Shown here: positions 54,608 to 64,000 of the stretch, one piece after another
How the letters are laid out: each line of letters opens with the position of its first letter
Position numbering within the stretch: position 1 is the first letter of the stretch
The notes under the pieces: model-generated
What the model was told of the DNA's origin: nothing
Databases searched by the model: none
What the model saw: the letters and a program-made list of their open reading frames with translations, nothing else
Made by a program: the position numbers and the translations under genes
Origin: Paracoccaceae bacterium
Lineage (GTDB): Bacteria; Pseudomonadota; Alphaproteobacteria; Rhodobacterales; Rhodobacteraceae
Assembly (NCBI GenBank): GCA_028150825.1
Contig: JAOGIM010000001.1
Span: 124,001-188,000, forward strand
DNA length: 64,000 nt
Direction: 5' to 3'

Positions 54608-55281
54608 AACGGTTCAAGATAGCTTTGCCAAAGGTCCAGCATCACCAGATCACAAGGATTTTCAGGATGTTCCCAAAGCGTGCTGGCCTTAAATGCTACG
54701 GTGTAAAGGGGTTCCGGAGCTTCTCCAGCGCCATGAGCATGAGCATCAGGAAAAATATGGCTGCCATGAGAACCAACAATCGTACCTACCTTTTGCGAGG
54801 CATAGTTTGGCAGTCGCGTATGACCACCGGACAAGGATCTATTTTCTGCAAGCCTAGTCTTTACTGGATCACCAGTCATATAAAGCTGGGTGATAGAGGT
54901 ATACCTGAGTGTCGGCCCGCCTTTCGAGAGGCCGCTCGCCACTTTCTCAGCTCTAAGGACCCGCTCACAAAGGCTGTCCGAACCGCGCTCTCCCTGAAGA
55001 CTTTGCAATTCTTCAACGCTTACAAGGCCTTTTGCAACAAGCATATCAGCAAGAGCTGATATCCATTTTTCGTAATACGAAAATTTCGAATAGTCCGCTG
55101 GACTTAGATTTTCCCTAGAATGACGGGATTCATCAAGATTCCATTGACCTAAAAAACCGGACGCGACGGTCACTGCTAGAGCGCGCGCGTGCCATTTTTT
55201 TTTAAAAACAGCTTCGTGCCCGAAATCAGGCATAACCGGTCCGTCGCCAAAGCGTCCTCCCATGTCATGAATGCGGCTCAT
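54604..55281 (-). CDS. Nitrile hydratase subunit beta
   Basis: MSRIHDMGGRFGDGPVMPDFGHEAVFKKKWHARALAVTVASGF...RLPNYASQKVGTIVGSHGSHIFPDAHAHG. Confidence 0.93.
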   Translation of the reverse strand: MSRIHDMGGRFGDGPVMPDFGHEAVFKKKWHARALAVTVASGFLGQWNLDESRHSRENLSPADYSKFSYYEKWISALADMLVAKGLVSVEELQSLQGERGSDSLCERVLRAEKVASGLSKGGPTLRYTSITQLYMTGDPVKTRLAENRSLSGGHTRLPNYASQKVGTIVGSHGSHIFPDAHAHGAGEAPEPLYTVAFKASTLWEHPENPCDLVMLDLWQSYLEPL

Positions 55282-55898
55282 TGCGCGTCCTTTGGAAATC
55301 CAGTTCCAATCATGCTGTCACGCGTGACCAGTTCAGCTAGCTGTAGTTCGCTCCAACCTTCAGTACCCTCGGGCCTCTGGGGTATAACAAGGTACCTTAG
55401 TTCTGCCGTCGAGTCCCAAACTCTGACAGATGTATCGTTTAGTAGCGCAACTCCAAACTCAGCTAAAACTTTGCGCGGTTCTCGCACTGCACGTGCGCGA
55501 TAAGCATCAGACTTATACCAAGTTGGAGGAATGCCCAAAAGCGGCCAAGGGTAACAGCTACACAAAGTACATACGACTATATTATGTATTTTATCAGTAT
55601 TCTGCAACGCCACAATATGCTCACCCTGGCGACCATAAAAGCCCAGATCAGCTACTGTTTTGGTGGTGTCAGAAAATAAGCTATTACAAAAGGCTGAGTC
55701 TGACCACGCACGTGCGACAACCATTGCACCATTTTGGGGACCAATTTTATTTTGATAAGTATCTATAATCGCATCAAGAGCGTTCAAATCAATCAAGCCT
55801 TTGCGCATTAAAAGCGTTTCAAGCGCATTAACTCGCAAAGCAGGATCGGAGGGTAAAACGCTGTGGGCGTGTGTATGATCATTACTGTCATGAGGCAT
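55278..55898 (-). CDS. Nitrile hydratase subunit alpha, Co-type metal site
   Basis: VVCTLCSCYPWPLLGIPPTWYKSDAYRARAVREPRKVLAEFG; VIPQRPEGTEGWSELQLAELVTRDSMIG. Confidence 0.95.
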   Translation of the reverse strand: MPHDSNDHTHAHSVLPSDPALRVNALETLLMRKGLIDLNALDAIIDTYQNKIGPQNGAMVVARAWSDSAFCNSLFSDTTKTVADLGFYGRQGEHIVALQNTDKIHNIVVCTLCSCYPWPLLGIPPTWYKSDAYRARAVREPRKVLAEFGVALLNDTSVRVWDSTAELRYLVIPQRPEGTEGWSELQLAELVTRDSMIGTGFPKDAQ

Positions 55899-56005
55899 AA
55901 CTTCAAATTGCTATGCTTCATGGCAACAGTCAAGATGCTTTGCCCCTTGCTCATAAGCTCAAACTCTTTTATCTAGCATGTCAAGTACGGTATTTGCGGG
56001 GTCTA

Positions 56006-56374
56006 ATGGAAAACGTTGTTCTAACAATCCACCTATTATTGGCGTTATCGCTAATCGGAGTCGTTCTTTTGCAACGATCTGAAGGAGGCGGATTAGGTCT
56101 TGGTGGTGGCGGCGGCGGCGATGGCGTTATGTCTGGCAGAAGTACGGCTTCAGCCTTGTCAAAGGTCACCTGGATTCTTGCAATAGGCTTTATCATTACA
56201 TCTTTGAGCCTCACTATAATTGCAGCCAACAACACGGCAGTTTCATCGGTTGTTGACCGTTTAACGACAACAGATCCAACGAAAGAGGGTATGAAACCGT
56301 TAATTCCAGACGTTGACCTGATCCTACCACCAACAGAAGAAGACGCAGCACCCCTTGTTCCAAGTGCTGACTAA
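56006..56374 (+). CDS. secG: Preprotein translocase subunit SecG
   Basis: MENVVLTIHLLLALSLIGVVLLQRSEGGGLGLGGGGGGDGVMSGRSTASALSKVTWILAIGF; start refined. Confidence 0.94.
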   Translation: MENVVLTIHLLLALSLIGVVLLQRSEGGGLGLGGGGGGDGVMSGRSTASALSKVTWILAIGFIITSLSLTIIAANNTAVSSVVDRLTTTDPTKEGMKPLIPDVDLILPPTEEDAAPLVPSAD

Positions 56375-56526
56375 GCCACGACGGATTGATCATAAATAAA
56401 AGAGTGCAGCACTACCTTGAGGTTGTGTTGCATAAGTCTTACGAATCCTTTACTGATTTAATCCCGTGAAGTTGTGAAATTTTTGTTTCCGATTATCCGC
56501 CAACCCGGGCTCTTAAAGTCCGATTC

Positions 56527-58188
56527 ATGGGAGCAATTCTTAACTTGGCCAAATTTGTTTTTATTACTGGCGGTGTCGTTTCTTCACTTGGCAAAGGTCT
56601 CGCCTCGGCGGCTTTAGGAGCGTTACTGCAAGCGAGGGGCTACTCTGTAAGGCTTCGGAAACTAGACCCCTACTTGAATGTTGATCCAGGGACGATGAGT
56701 CCATTTGAACATGGCGAAGTCTTCGTCACTGACGATGGTGCTGAAACTGATCTCGATCTTGGCCATTATGAGCGCTTTACAGGTGTTGCTGCCCGTAAAA
56801 CTGACTCAGTCTCATCGGGAAGAATTTATTCCACGGTTCTCGAAAAAGAACGCCGCGGAGATTATCTAGGCAAAACGATCCAAGTTATCCCACATGTCAC
56901 AAACGAGATAAAAAACTTTATCGCAATCGGTGAAGATGAAGTCGACTTTATGCTATGCGAAATTGGAGGCACCGTTGGCGACATCGAAGGCCTTCCTTTC
57001 TTTGAAGCAATCCGCCAGTTTTCACAGGATAAACCAAGAGGACAGTGTATTTTCGTTCATCTAACCCTGCTACCCTTTATTAGAGCTAGTGGCGAACTCA
57101 AGACTAAGCCAACACAGCACAGCGTTAAAGAATTACGATCTATTGGCTTAGCACCAGATATTCTAGTGTGCCGCTCAGAGGGTGCTATTCCAGAAAAAGA
57201 ACGCGAGAAACTAGCGCTATTCTGCAACGTTCGCGCCGATAGTGTTATCGCTGCACAGGATTTAAAATCAATTTACGAAGCACCATTAGCTTATCACAAA
57301 GAAGGTCTTGATCAAGCAGTTCTGGATGCGTTCGGAATTGCACCAGCTCCAAAACCTGATTTGCGTCAGTGGGAAGATGTCGCCGATCGAGTTTATAATC
57401 CTGAGGGCTATGTAAAAGTGGCGATCGTGGGAAAATATACGCAGCTCGAAGACGCTTATAAATCTATCGCAGAAGCCCTCACACATGGTGGCATGGCAAA
57501 TCGGGTTCGCGTAAACGTAGAATGGGTCGACGCAGAAATTTTTGACCGCGAAGATGCAGCCCCATATCTACAAGGCTTTCACGCCATTCTTGTGCCTGGA
57601 GGTTTCGGCGAGCGCGGCACTGAAGGTAAAATCAAAGCTGCCACATTTGCTCGCGAACGTAAGATCCCCTATCTTGGTATTTGTTTGGGAATGCAAATGG
57701 CTGTGATTGAAGCGGCAAGAAATGTGATTGGTGTTAAAGATGCAGGTTCAGAAGAGTTTGACCATGAAGCGGGCCAGCGCCGCTTTGAGCCTGTGGTCTA
57801 TCATCTGAAAGAATGGGTTCAGGGCAATTACAAAGTGTCGCGCAAAGTTGGAGATAACAAAGGTGGCACCATGCGGCTTGGCGCATATGACGCCCAGCTG
57901 ATAGAAGGCTCAAGAGTTGCCAAGGTCTATGGGACAAGTTCGATCGACGAGCGTCATCGTCACCGCTATGAAGTCGACATCAAATACCGCGATAAATTGG
58001 AAAAAGCGGGTCTTCGCTTTTCCGGTATGTCGCCCGATGGTCGTTTGCCTGAGATCGTGGAATGGTCGGATCATCCTTGGTTTATTGGGGTGCAATTTCA
58101 TCCTGAGTTGAAATCAAAACCTTTTGACCCGCATCCCTTGTTCAAAGATTTCATCCGAGCTGCTAAAGACAATTCAAGACTGGTCTGA
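56527..58188 (+). CDS. pyrG: CTP synthase (start may be TTG 56545 rather than ATG 56527)
   Basis: [79 protein letters not shown]. Confidence 0.98.
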   Translation: MGAILNLAKFVFITGGVVSSLGKGLASAALGALLQARGYSVRLRKLDPYLNVDPGTMSPFEHGEVFVTDDGAETDLDLGHYERFTGVAARKTDSVSSGRIYSTVLEKERRGDYLGKTIQVIPHVTNEIKNFIAIGEDEVDFMLCEIGGTVGDIEGLPFFEAIRQFSQDKPRGQCIFVHLTLLPFIRASGELKTKPTQHSVKELRSIGLAPDILVCRSEGAIPEKEREKLALFCNVRADSVIAAQDLKSIYEAPLAYHKEGLDQAVLDAFGIAPAPKPDLRQWEDVADRVYNPEGYVKVAIVGKYTQLEDAYKSIAEALTHGGMANRVRVNVEWVDAEIFDREDAAPYLQGFHAILVPGGFGERGTEGKIKAATFARERKIPYLGICLGMQMAVIEAARNVIGVKDAGSEEFDHEAGQRRFEPVVYHLKEWVQGNYKVSRKVGDNKGGTMRLGAYDAQLIEGSRVAKVYGTSSIDERHRHRYEVDIKYRDKLEKAGLRFSGMSPDGRLPEIVEWSDHPWFIGVQFHPELKSKPFDPHPLFKDFIRAAKDNSRLV

Positions 58189-58297
58189 GACTTTGGACAA
58201 AAAGGTACTTTTGAGCAAAGACCAAGGTTGGGTTAGGGCACTACATCTACAGCCTGCTAACATTGCCTTTTGTAACTTTTAAACTTAGCTCATAAGT

Positions 58298-59077
58298 ATG
58301 CTATCCTATCAACATATATATCACGCTGCTAATTTGGCCGATGTTCATAAACACGCGGTCCTTGCAGTTCTGTTGGACTATTTAACACACAAACCGAAAG
58401 CCGTCACCTATGTGGAGACTCACGCCGGACGATCACTCTATAATCTTAGCGATGCGGCTGCACGAAAAACTGGCGAAGCCAAAGAGGGACTTTTGGCTAT
58501 TGAAGAAAAGTCGTGGTTTGCGCCAGACCATCCTTACAGGCGCGCCCTAGAACAGACGCGCCAAATAAATGGACCAGATGCATATCCGGGCTCGCCCGCG
58601 CTAGCAGGAGGCCTTTTACGCTCCACCGATAGTCTACATTTGGCCGAACTGCACCCTCAGGAAAGTGCTGCATTGAAAAAAGAAATGCGGCATCGGGCCA
58701 ATATATACATGCAGGATGGATTTGAAATGGCCAAATCAATCTGCCCTCCAACCCCACGCCGCGGTGTTATGTTGATTGATCCAAGTTATGAACTGAAAAC
58801 CGATTATCAAACAATCCCAGGGTTTATGAAACATATCAAACGCGTCTGGAACGTTGGCATTCAGGTCTTGTGGTATCCAATCCTCCAAAAACAGTTGCAC
58901 TTGGAAATGCTAAGCCACCTTGAGGCGACATTCTCCATGAGTGTACGGCACGAGGTGTCATTTTTACCTGCAAAAAAAAATCATGGTATGACCGGATCAG
59001 GACTTTTTATAATAAATCCACCGTTCGGTTTGCAGGAAGAGCTTTCACGCCTATCCTCACTTTATGGCCAGCTGTAA
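58298..59077 (+). CDS. rlmJ: 23S rRNA (adenine(2030)-N(6))-methyltransferase RlmJ
   Basis: MLSYQHIYHAANLADVHKHAVLAVLLDYL; YPGSPALAGGLLR; MLIDPSYELKTDY. Confidence 0.93.
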   Translation: MLSYQHIYHAANLADVHKHAVLAVLLDYLTHKPKAVTYVETHAGRSLYNLSDAAARKTGEAKEGLLAIEEKSWFAPDHPYRRALEQTRQINGPDAYPGSPALAGGLLRSTDSLHLAELHPQESAALKKEMRHRANIYMQDGFEMAKSICPPTPRRGVMLIDPSYELKTDYQTIPGFMKHIKRVWNVGIQVLWYPILQKQLHLEMLSHLEATFSMSVRHEVSFLPAKKNHGMTGSGLFIINPPFGLQEELSRLSSLYGQL

Positions 59078-59094
59078 AGTCACGGAGACTATAG

Positions 59095-59330
59095 GATGAC
59101 AAAAGCCTATTGGATAGCGCATCTGGACGTAGGCAGTTCGATCGCCTATGAGAATTATATAGCAGCCAATGCAGAGACATTCGCCAAGTTCAACGGTCGT
59201 TTTATTATTCGAGGCGCCGAAAACCAATTAAGGAGGGCATCTCAAAAAGCCGTACACCTTTAATAGAATTTTTGTATTATCAAATGGCACTGGCATTTTA
59301 TGAGAGTCCTTAATACAAAAAAATTTGTTT
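59095..59330 (+). pseudogene. DUF1330 family protein, frameshifted/truncated
   Basis: MTKAYWIAHLDVGSSIAYENYIAANAETFAKFNGRFIIRGAE, then IEFLYYQMALAFYESP*Y in a shifted frame. Confidence 0.75.
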
Positions 59331-59388
59331 TGCTAAAAGACATATCATGTAAAGATCTAATCATTGTCAAAGGGAATAACAGTTAATC

Positions 59389-59826
59389 ATGTTTGCTAAT
59401 CTTTTAAAAACACTTCTCGGACCTGAACCCAAAGACCTCACTCCGAGCGATGCACGACTTGCGATTGCCGCACTTCTGGTTCGGGTGGCGCGGTCGGATA
59501 ATGATTATGCGGCAGCAGAAATCGAAAAAATTGATCGTATGCTTGCAACTCGATATGAACTGAACGCTGCACAAAGCGTCGACCTTAGAAAGCAGGGTGA
59601 GGAGCTCGAAAAAGAGGCTCCTGACACGGTTCGCTTTACCCGCGCAATTAAGGATTCTGTTCCGTATGTAGATCGAGTGAGCGTCATAGAGGCACTTTGG
59701 CAAATTGCCCTCGCCGACGGAGAGCGCGACATCGAGGAAGATGCACTATTGCGTCTTGTGGCAAATCTTCTGGGGATTTCAGATGTTGAAAGCGCATCAG
59801 TACGCAAACGCATAGCAGCATCTTGA
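59389..59826 (+). CDS. TerB-family (tellurite-resistance TerB-like) protein
   Basis: LAIAALLVRVARSDNDYAAAEIEKIDRMLATRYEL...VIEALWQIALADGERDIEEDALLRLVANLLGIS. Confidence 0.9.
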   Translation: MFANLLKTLLGPEPKDLTPSDARLAIAALLVRVARSDNDYAAAEIEKIDRMLATRYELNAAQSVDLRKQGEELEKEAPDTVRFTRAIKDSVPYVDRVSVIEALWQIALADGERDIEEDALLRLVANLLGISDVESASVRKRIAAS

Positions 59827-59936
59827 TCGCAGCTCTTTCCATGTATGACACGCCCGAAGTGTCAGACGCCTCTGGTGGTCTTTAGGAAGAGCTCCAAAAT
59901 TTATTTCTATAGGCCAAAAACTCTTGCGCTGAATAG

Positions 59937-60552
59937 GAATGTATGATCGCTCTGACAAGTTCCCAACCTCTTTCTTGCACAGACCTGTGGCCTGCCATTT
60001 CGCCAAATATTGCGCAACAAGGTTAGTTATGATGCGTCACCAGACTATGCATAAAAGAGTTGTAGGCCAGGGTATTAAAAAAGCATATTTGTTTTTGGAA
60101 AAGAACAAAGTCTTAGCAGCGCTGTGCGCGGTATATTTGCATTAAACGAGACTTTTTTCCAATCAGGCTAGGCTGGCCCGATGATTACCCTGAAAAAACA
60201 GGCACCTAGTTCAAAAAGTATTTTAAAAACAGGCAGCCATTTAAACTCAGCCAAGGCTGTATCCCAAGGAAATACTAATTTTGCAGCTCTGGATGCATAT
60301 ACCTAGAGTATCATCCGACAGTATGATAATTTTGCAAAACTACTTATTGTGATTAGTCAAACGGATCCTTTTCCATGTGTGACGTATATTTGTTCATGAA
60401 AACATGACCCAGATTTTGTGTTTGATGCCTGTATTTGCGGGCACAAACACCTGCGAACAGAAATAAGACACAAGCTGGGGTAAAATAGCTTTATTCGTTT
60501 GGCCAAAAGCAACTATATGAACGTACCAAATCCTATCACAGACCCGAATTAA
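59937..60552 (+). pseudogene. Phosphate/phosphonate-type ABC transporter substrate-binding (PhnD-like) remnant
   Basis: GMYDRSDKFP..., LKTGSHLNSAKAVSQGNTNFAALDAYT*SIIRQYDNFAKLLIVISQTDPFPCVTYI, KHDPDFVFDA..., FIRLAKSNYMNVPNPITDPN, with stops between segments. Confidence 0.7.
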
Positions 60553-60709
60553 GCTGATCAAATATTCTTGAATCGTTTAAAATGAAATCTCCATACCTGT
60601 TTTAATTGTACAAATGCCTGTACCAATTTTAAAAAGAGACAGTCACCAAGTCTTCTATGGACAAAAGAAACCAAGGCTGAAATGATCCGACCACATTTTT
60701 GAGGTTTAG

Positions 60710-62026
60710 ATGGAGCTGCAGGGATTTTCTACGTTTCGGATTGCGGTTTGTGATCTTAACGGGCTTATGCGCGGCAAACGCCTAACTGCGCTCGACCACC
60801 CAAAACTCGCAACTGATCAAATTAGAATGCCACTGTCCGCTTTGAACGTGGACCTTTGGGGATGCGATATTGATGAAAGTCCACTAGTTTTTAAAACTGG
60901 TGACGCCGACGGTTTTCTTCGACCCACAGAACGCGGTCTGCTGCCAATGCCGTGGCTTACCCAAAAAAGTGCTCTTGTTCCTATGTGGATGTTTAGCGAG
61001 AACGGAACCCCATTTTCAGGTGACCCTCGGCATGCTTTAGCCCAAGTATTGGATCGCTTTGCTAAGCGCGGTTGGCAAGTCATCGCGGCAACTGAGCTTG
61101 AGTTTTACCTAGTGGATGATAGCGGATCCTCTCTTTTGCCAGTAATAAACCCGACAAATAAGCGCAGATTGAACGCTTCGGACACTTTGTCTTTGCAACA
61201 ATTGGACGATTTTGACGCGTTTTTCTCAGATCTATACCAATCTTGCGATACATTAGGGATCGCGGCGCAAACGGCAACCTCAGAATGTGGGGTAGGCCAA
61301 TTTGAAATGAGTATTTCACATTGCGACGCCATGCGAATGGCCGATGACACATGGCTTTTTAAAACTCTTGTAAAAGGTTTGGCACGTAAGCATGGCATGG
61401 CTGCAACGTTTATGGCAAAACCGTTTATGCACGATGCTGGCAATGGACTACATATTCATTTTTCGGTTCTTGACGAAGATGGGCGCAATATTTTCGATGA
61501 CGACAGCGAGAGCGGATCTGAGCTTTTGCGGTATGCAGTTGCCGGGTGTCTGAGCTCTATGCAAGCGTCGACACTTGCTTTTGCGCCTTATGAAAATAGC
61601 TATCTGCGCCTTATCCCTGGTGCGCATGCCCCAACCAACGTCTGTTGGGCCTATGAAAACCGGACTGTTGCAATCCGCATTCCTGCTGGCAACCCAAAAG
61701 CACGGCGTATTGAACACCGGGTTGCAGGTGGTGACATCAATCCATATCTGATGATAAGCCTCGTACTGGGCGCCGCTATGGTCGGGATAGAAGACGAAAT
61801 GATTCCTCCAGAACCAATCAATGGTAATGCGTATGATCAAACGTTTGATCAACTCGCACTTGACCTAGCGAGCGCGATTTACAGTTTTGAAACGGATCCA
61901 GTTATTGCACGCATTTTGCCAGGTCCATTGATTGAAAATTTTAGCCTTACAAAGCGGCAGGAAGCAACAGCTTTTGGGTCGATATCTGCCGAAAAACACT
62001 GGGAAACATCCCTTGAGAAGGTCTGA
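60710..62026 (+). CDS. Glutamine synthetase family protein (PuuA/GlnT-like)
   Basis: ATELEFYLVD; FMAKPFMHDAGNGLHIHFSVLDEDG; NRTVAIRIPAGNPKARRIEHRVAGGDINPYLMISLVLGAAMVGIE. Confidence 0.92.
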   Translation: MELQGFSTFRIAVCDLNGLMRGKRLTALDHPKLATDQIRMPLSALNVDLWGCDIDESPLVFKTGDADGFLRPTERGLLPMPWLTQKSALVPMWMFSENGTPFSGDPRHALAQVLDRFAKRGWQVIAATELEFYLVDDSGSSLLPVINPTNKRRLNASDTLSLQQLDDFDAFFSDLYQSCDTLGIAAQTATSECGVGQFEMSISHCDAMRMADDTWLFKTLVKGLARKHGMAATFMAKPFMHDAGNGLHIHFSVLDEDGRNIFDDDSESGSELLRYAVAGCLSSMQASTLAFAPYENSYLRLIPGAHAPTNVCWAYENRTVAIRIPAGNPKARRIEHRVAGGDINPYLMISLVLGAAMVGIEDEMIPPEPINGNAYDQTFDQLALDLASAIYSFETDPVIARILPGPLIENFSLTKRQEATAFGSISAEKHWETSLEKV

Positions 62027-62076
62027 AAGCATACAGAATAAGAAAATTAGCCGTATTATATGAAAGACATATATCA

Positions 62077-62763
62077 ATGAGAATAGGCATATTACAGGCA
62101 GGACATGGCCCAGATATTTTAATTCAACAGACTGGCGATTACGGTGTATTGTTTGAAAATTTTTTAGGTGGGTATGGCTTTGATTTTGGTATCTACAGCG
62201 TCGTCGATATGGAATTTCCAGCTTCGACGCAAGATGCAGATGGTTGGCTAATCACCGGTTCAAAGCACGGTTGCTATGACAACCTACCTTTTATTAATCC
62301 TCTGGAAAATTTAATTCGAGATATATGGGCTCAATCTCTCCCATTGGCCGGGGTCTGTTTTGGTCACCAGATCATTGCACAGGCGCTTGGTGGGAAAGTT
62401 GAAAAATTCAAAGACGGCTGGTCAGTTGGACTTACTGAATATGATTTTGAAGGGGAAAAAGTGTCATTGAACGCTTGGCACCAGGATCAAGTCATGAGTC
62501 TGCCCGATGAAGCCACTGTTACAGGGTCAAGTGATTTTTGCAAAAACGCTTTTTTGATATATGGGGATAAAGTGTTTACTCTTCAAGCTCATCCTGAATT
62601 TGACAATGTGTTTGTAAAAGGTCTGATTGAGCATCGCGGCCTTGGGGTTGTACCACCCAAGCTTTTGGACCAGGCGCGGAAGAACCTTGTACAAGACAAT
62701 GCCAATTCTGTTATCAGAAGAAAAATCGCAACGCTTTTCCAATCTTCTAAGGTAGACTCATGA
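62077..62763 (+). CDS. Class I glutamine amidotransferase-like protein
   Basis: PLAGVCFGHQIIAQALGG (Cys nucleophile), LQAHPEF (His-x-Glu). Confidence 0.9.
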   Translation: MRIGILQAGHGPDILIQQTGDYGVLFENFLGGYGFDFGIYSVVDMEFPASTQDADGWLITGSKHGCYDNLPFINPLENLIRDIWAQSLPLAGVCFGHQIIAQALGGKVEKFKDGWSVGLTEYDFEGEKVSLNAWHQDQVMSLPDEATVTGSSDFCKNAFLIYGDKVFTLQAHPEFDNVFVKGLIEHRGLGVVPPKLLDQARKNLVQDNANSVIRRKIATLFQSSKVDS

Positions 62764-64000
62764 CACAGTGGCCTAACCTCTACAAAAAGCTTCCAAAAGC
62801 GGCAACAGACTATCTTGAGGGAAAAAAACTGGACGAAGTTGAATGCGTGTTGGCTGATCTCCCCGGCATCGCGCGCGGAAAAGCAGTACCAGCAGCCAAA
62901 TTTGCCAAGCAAAATTCGTTTTATCTCCCCGAATCAATTTTCTTTCAGACCATTACAGGTGATTGGAGTGCCTCGGATTACGAGCGCGACTTTATAGAGC
63001 GCGATATGACACTCGTGCCTGATTATTCCACAGCCACAGCAGCTCCATGGACGGGGGATTGGACTTTACAGGTCATTCATGATGCTTATGACCGCAAAGG
63101 CGAACCCATTCCGTATGCGCCGAGGAACGTCCTCAAACGCGTTGTTCAGCTGTATAGAGATATGGGGTTAGAGCCAGTTGTTGCTCCAGAAATGGAATTT
63201 TTTCTCGTTGCCCGCAACGTTGACCCAGCACAGTCAATTCAACCAATGATGGGCCGGACAGGCCGGCCGGCAGCGGCGCGGCAAGCCTATTCAATGACAG
63301 CTGTTGATGAATTCGGGCCTGTGATAGATGATATCTATGATTTTGCCGAAGCACAGGGTTTTGAGATCGATGGGATCACACAAGAGGGTGGTGCCGGCCA
63401 ACTCGAAATCAACTTACTGCATGGGGATCCCGTGAAACTGGCTGATGAAGTTTTTTACTTTAAACGTCTGATAAGAGAGGCCGCTCTAAGGCACGATTGC
63501 TTCGCCACATTTATGGCCAAACCGATTGAAAACGAACCGGGTAGTGCCATGCATATCCACCACTCTTTGATAGATATTGAGACAGATAAAAATGCGTTTT
63601 CAGGGCCTCAAGGGGGCGAGACAGACCTCTTTTTCAATTTTATCGCTGGCATGCAGAACCATTTGCCGGCAGCGATAGCATTATTGGCTCCATATGTGAA
63701 TTCCTATCGCCGCTACGTCAAAGACCTTGCGGCGCCAATAAATCTTGAATGGGCTCGCGACAACCGGACCGCCGGTATTCGGATACCAATTTCCGATCCA
63801 GAGGCAAAGAGGGTTGAGAACAGGCTGGCTGGAATGGATTGTAATCCATATCTTGGGATAGCAGCCTCGCTTGCCTGTGGTTACATGGGTATAAAAAGTG
63901 AAATTCGTCCAGCCAAACAACATCGAGGTGATGCATATGAAGGCGAGAAGTCTATTCCACGGGTTATGGGAGAAGCCTTAGGTCATTTTGAGCAAGCCAA
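62760..64000 (+). CDS. Second glutamine synthetase family protein (3'-truncated by window edge)
   Basis: Unbroken frame MTQWPNLYKKLPKAATDYLEGKKLDEVECVLADLPGIARGKAVP...PEMEFFLVAR...TFMAKPIENEPGSAMHIHHSL...WARDNRTAGIRIPISDPEAKRVENRLAGMDCNPYLGIAASLACGYMGI; absent from ORF track because no stop in window; ATGA overlap with GATase gene. Confidence 0.93.
   Translation, partial: MTQWPNLYKKLPKAATDYLEGKKLDEVECVLADLPGIARGKAVPAAKFAKQNSFYLPESIFFQTITGDWSASDYERDFIERDMTLVPDYSTATAAPWTGDWTLQVIHDAYDRKGEPIPYAPRNVLKRVVQLYRDMGLEPVVAPEMEFFLVARNVDPAQSIQPMMGRTGRPAAARQAYSMTAVDEFGPVIDDIYDFAEAQGFEIDGITQEGGAGQLEINLLHGDPVKLADEVFYFKRLIREAALRHDCFATFMAKPIENEPGSAMHIHHSLIDIETDKNAFSGPQGGETDLFFNFIAGMQNHLPAAIALLAPYVNSYRRYVKDLAAPINLEWARDNRTAGIRIPISDPEAKRVENRLAGMDCNPYLGIAASLACGYMGIKSEIRPAKQHRGDAYEGEKSIPRVMGEALGHFEQA

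Noticed and set aside
56375-56526. tRNA or small RNA between secG and pyrG
   Set aside because: No T-loop (GGTTCRANTCC) or cloverleaf pattern was visible on either strand.
59389-59826. Tellurite-resistance/stress (Ter) island
   Set aside because: Only a lone TerB-like protein with no terZACDEF partners; solitary TerB proteins are common in this group.

Overview
This window looks like a chromosomal segment of a marine-type alphaproteobacterium, probably Rhodobacteraceae/Roseobacter-like judging from gene content and order. It is mostly conserved housekeeping operons: ctaD, yqeY/carA, ilvC with two Lrp genes, glmM-folP-folB, ppdK, glyQ-DUF6446-glyS, trkH, folE2, yciB, ftsY, a fused NuoE/NuoF-type diaphorase, xseA, purD, degP-DUF2065-hflC-hflK, gor-rpiA, sdaA, thiN, purA, a Co-type nitrile hydratase operon, secG, pyrG, rlmJ, and a GS-like/GATase/GS-like cluster running off the right edge. 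I found no rRNA, tRNA, CRISPR array, transposase, prophage or recognisable defence system. I also found no convincing wholly new multi-gene system. The strongest non-obvious signal is a set of about a dozen decaying genes between intact core operons. They are recognisable only by stitching together short ORFs across frames: a GT2-like gene, three EamA/DMT permeases, a TPP-dependent decarboxylase, metZ, LysE, VOC, a dnaE2 C-terminal remnant, a peptidoglycan-binding protein, GST, DUF1330 and a PhnD-like protein. Other points of interest are a SAM-II-like riboswitch upstream of the dead metZ, a probable ATT start for thiN, a serine-protease-like protein lacking its catalytic residues, a diaphorase with no adjacent formate dehydrogenase catalytic subunit, and an unannotated 47-aa ORF. 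All family assignments are from recalled family features and were not checked by database search.
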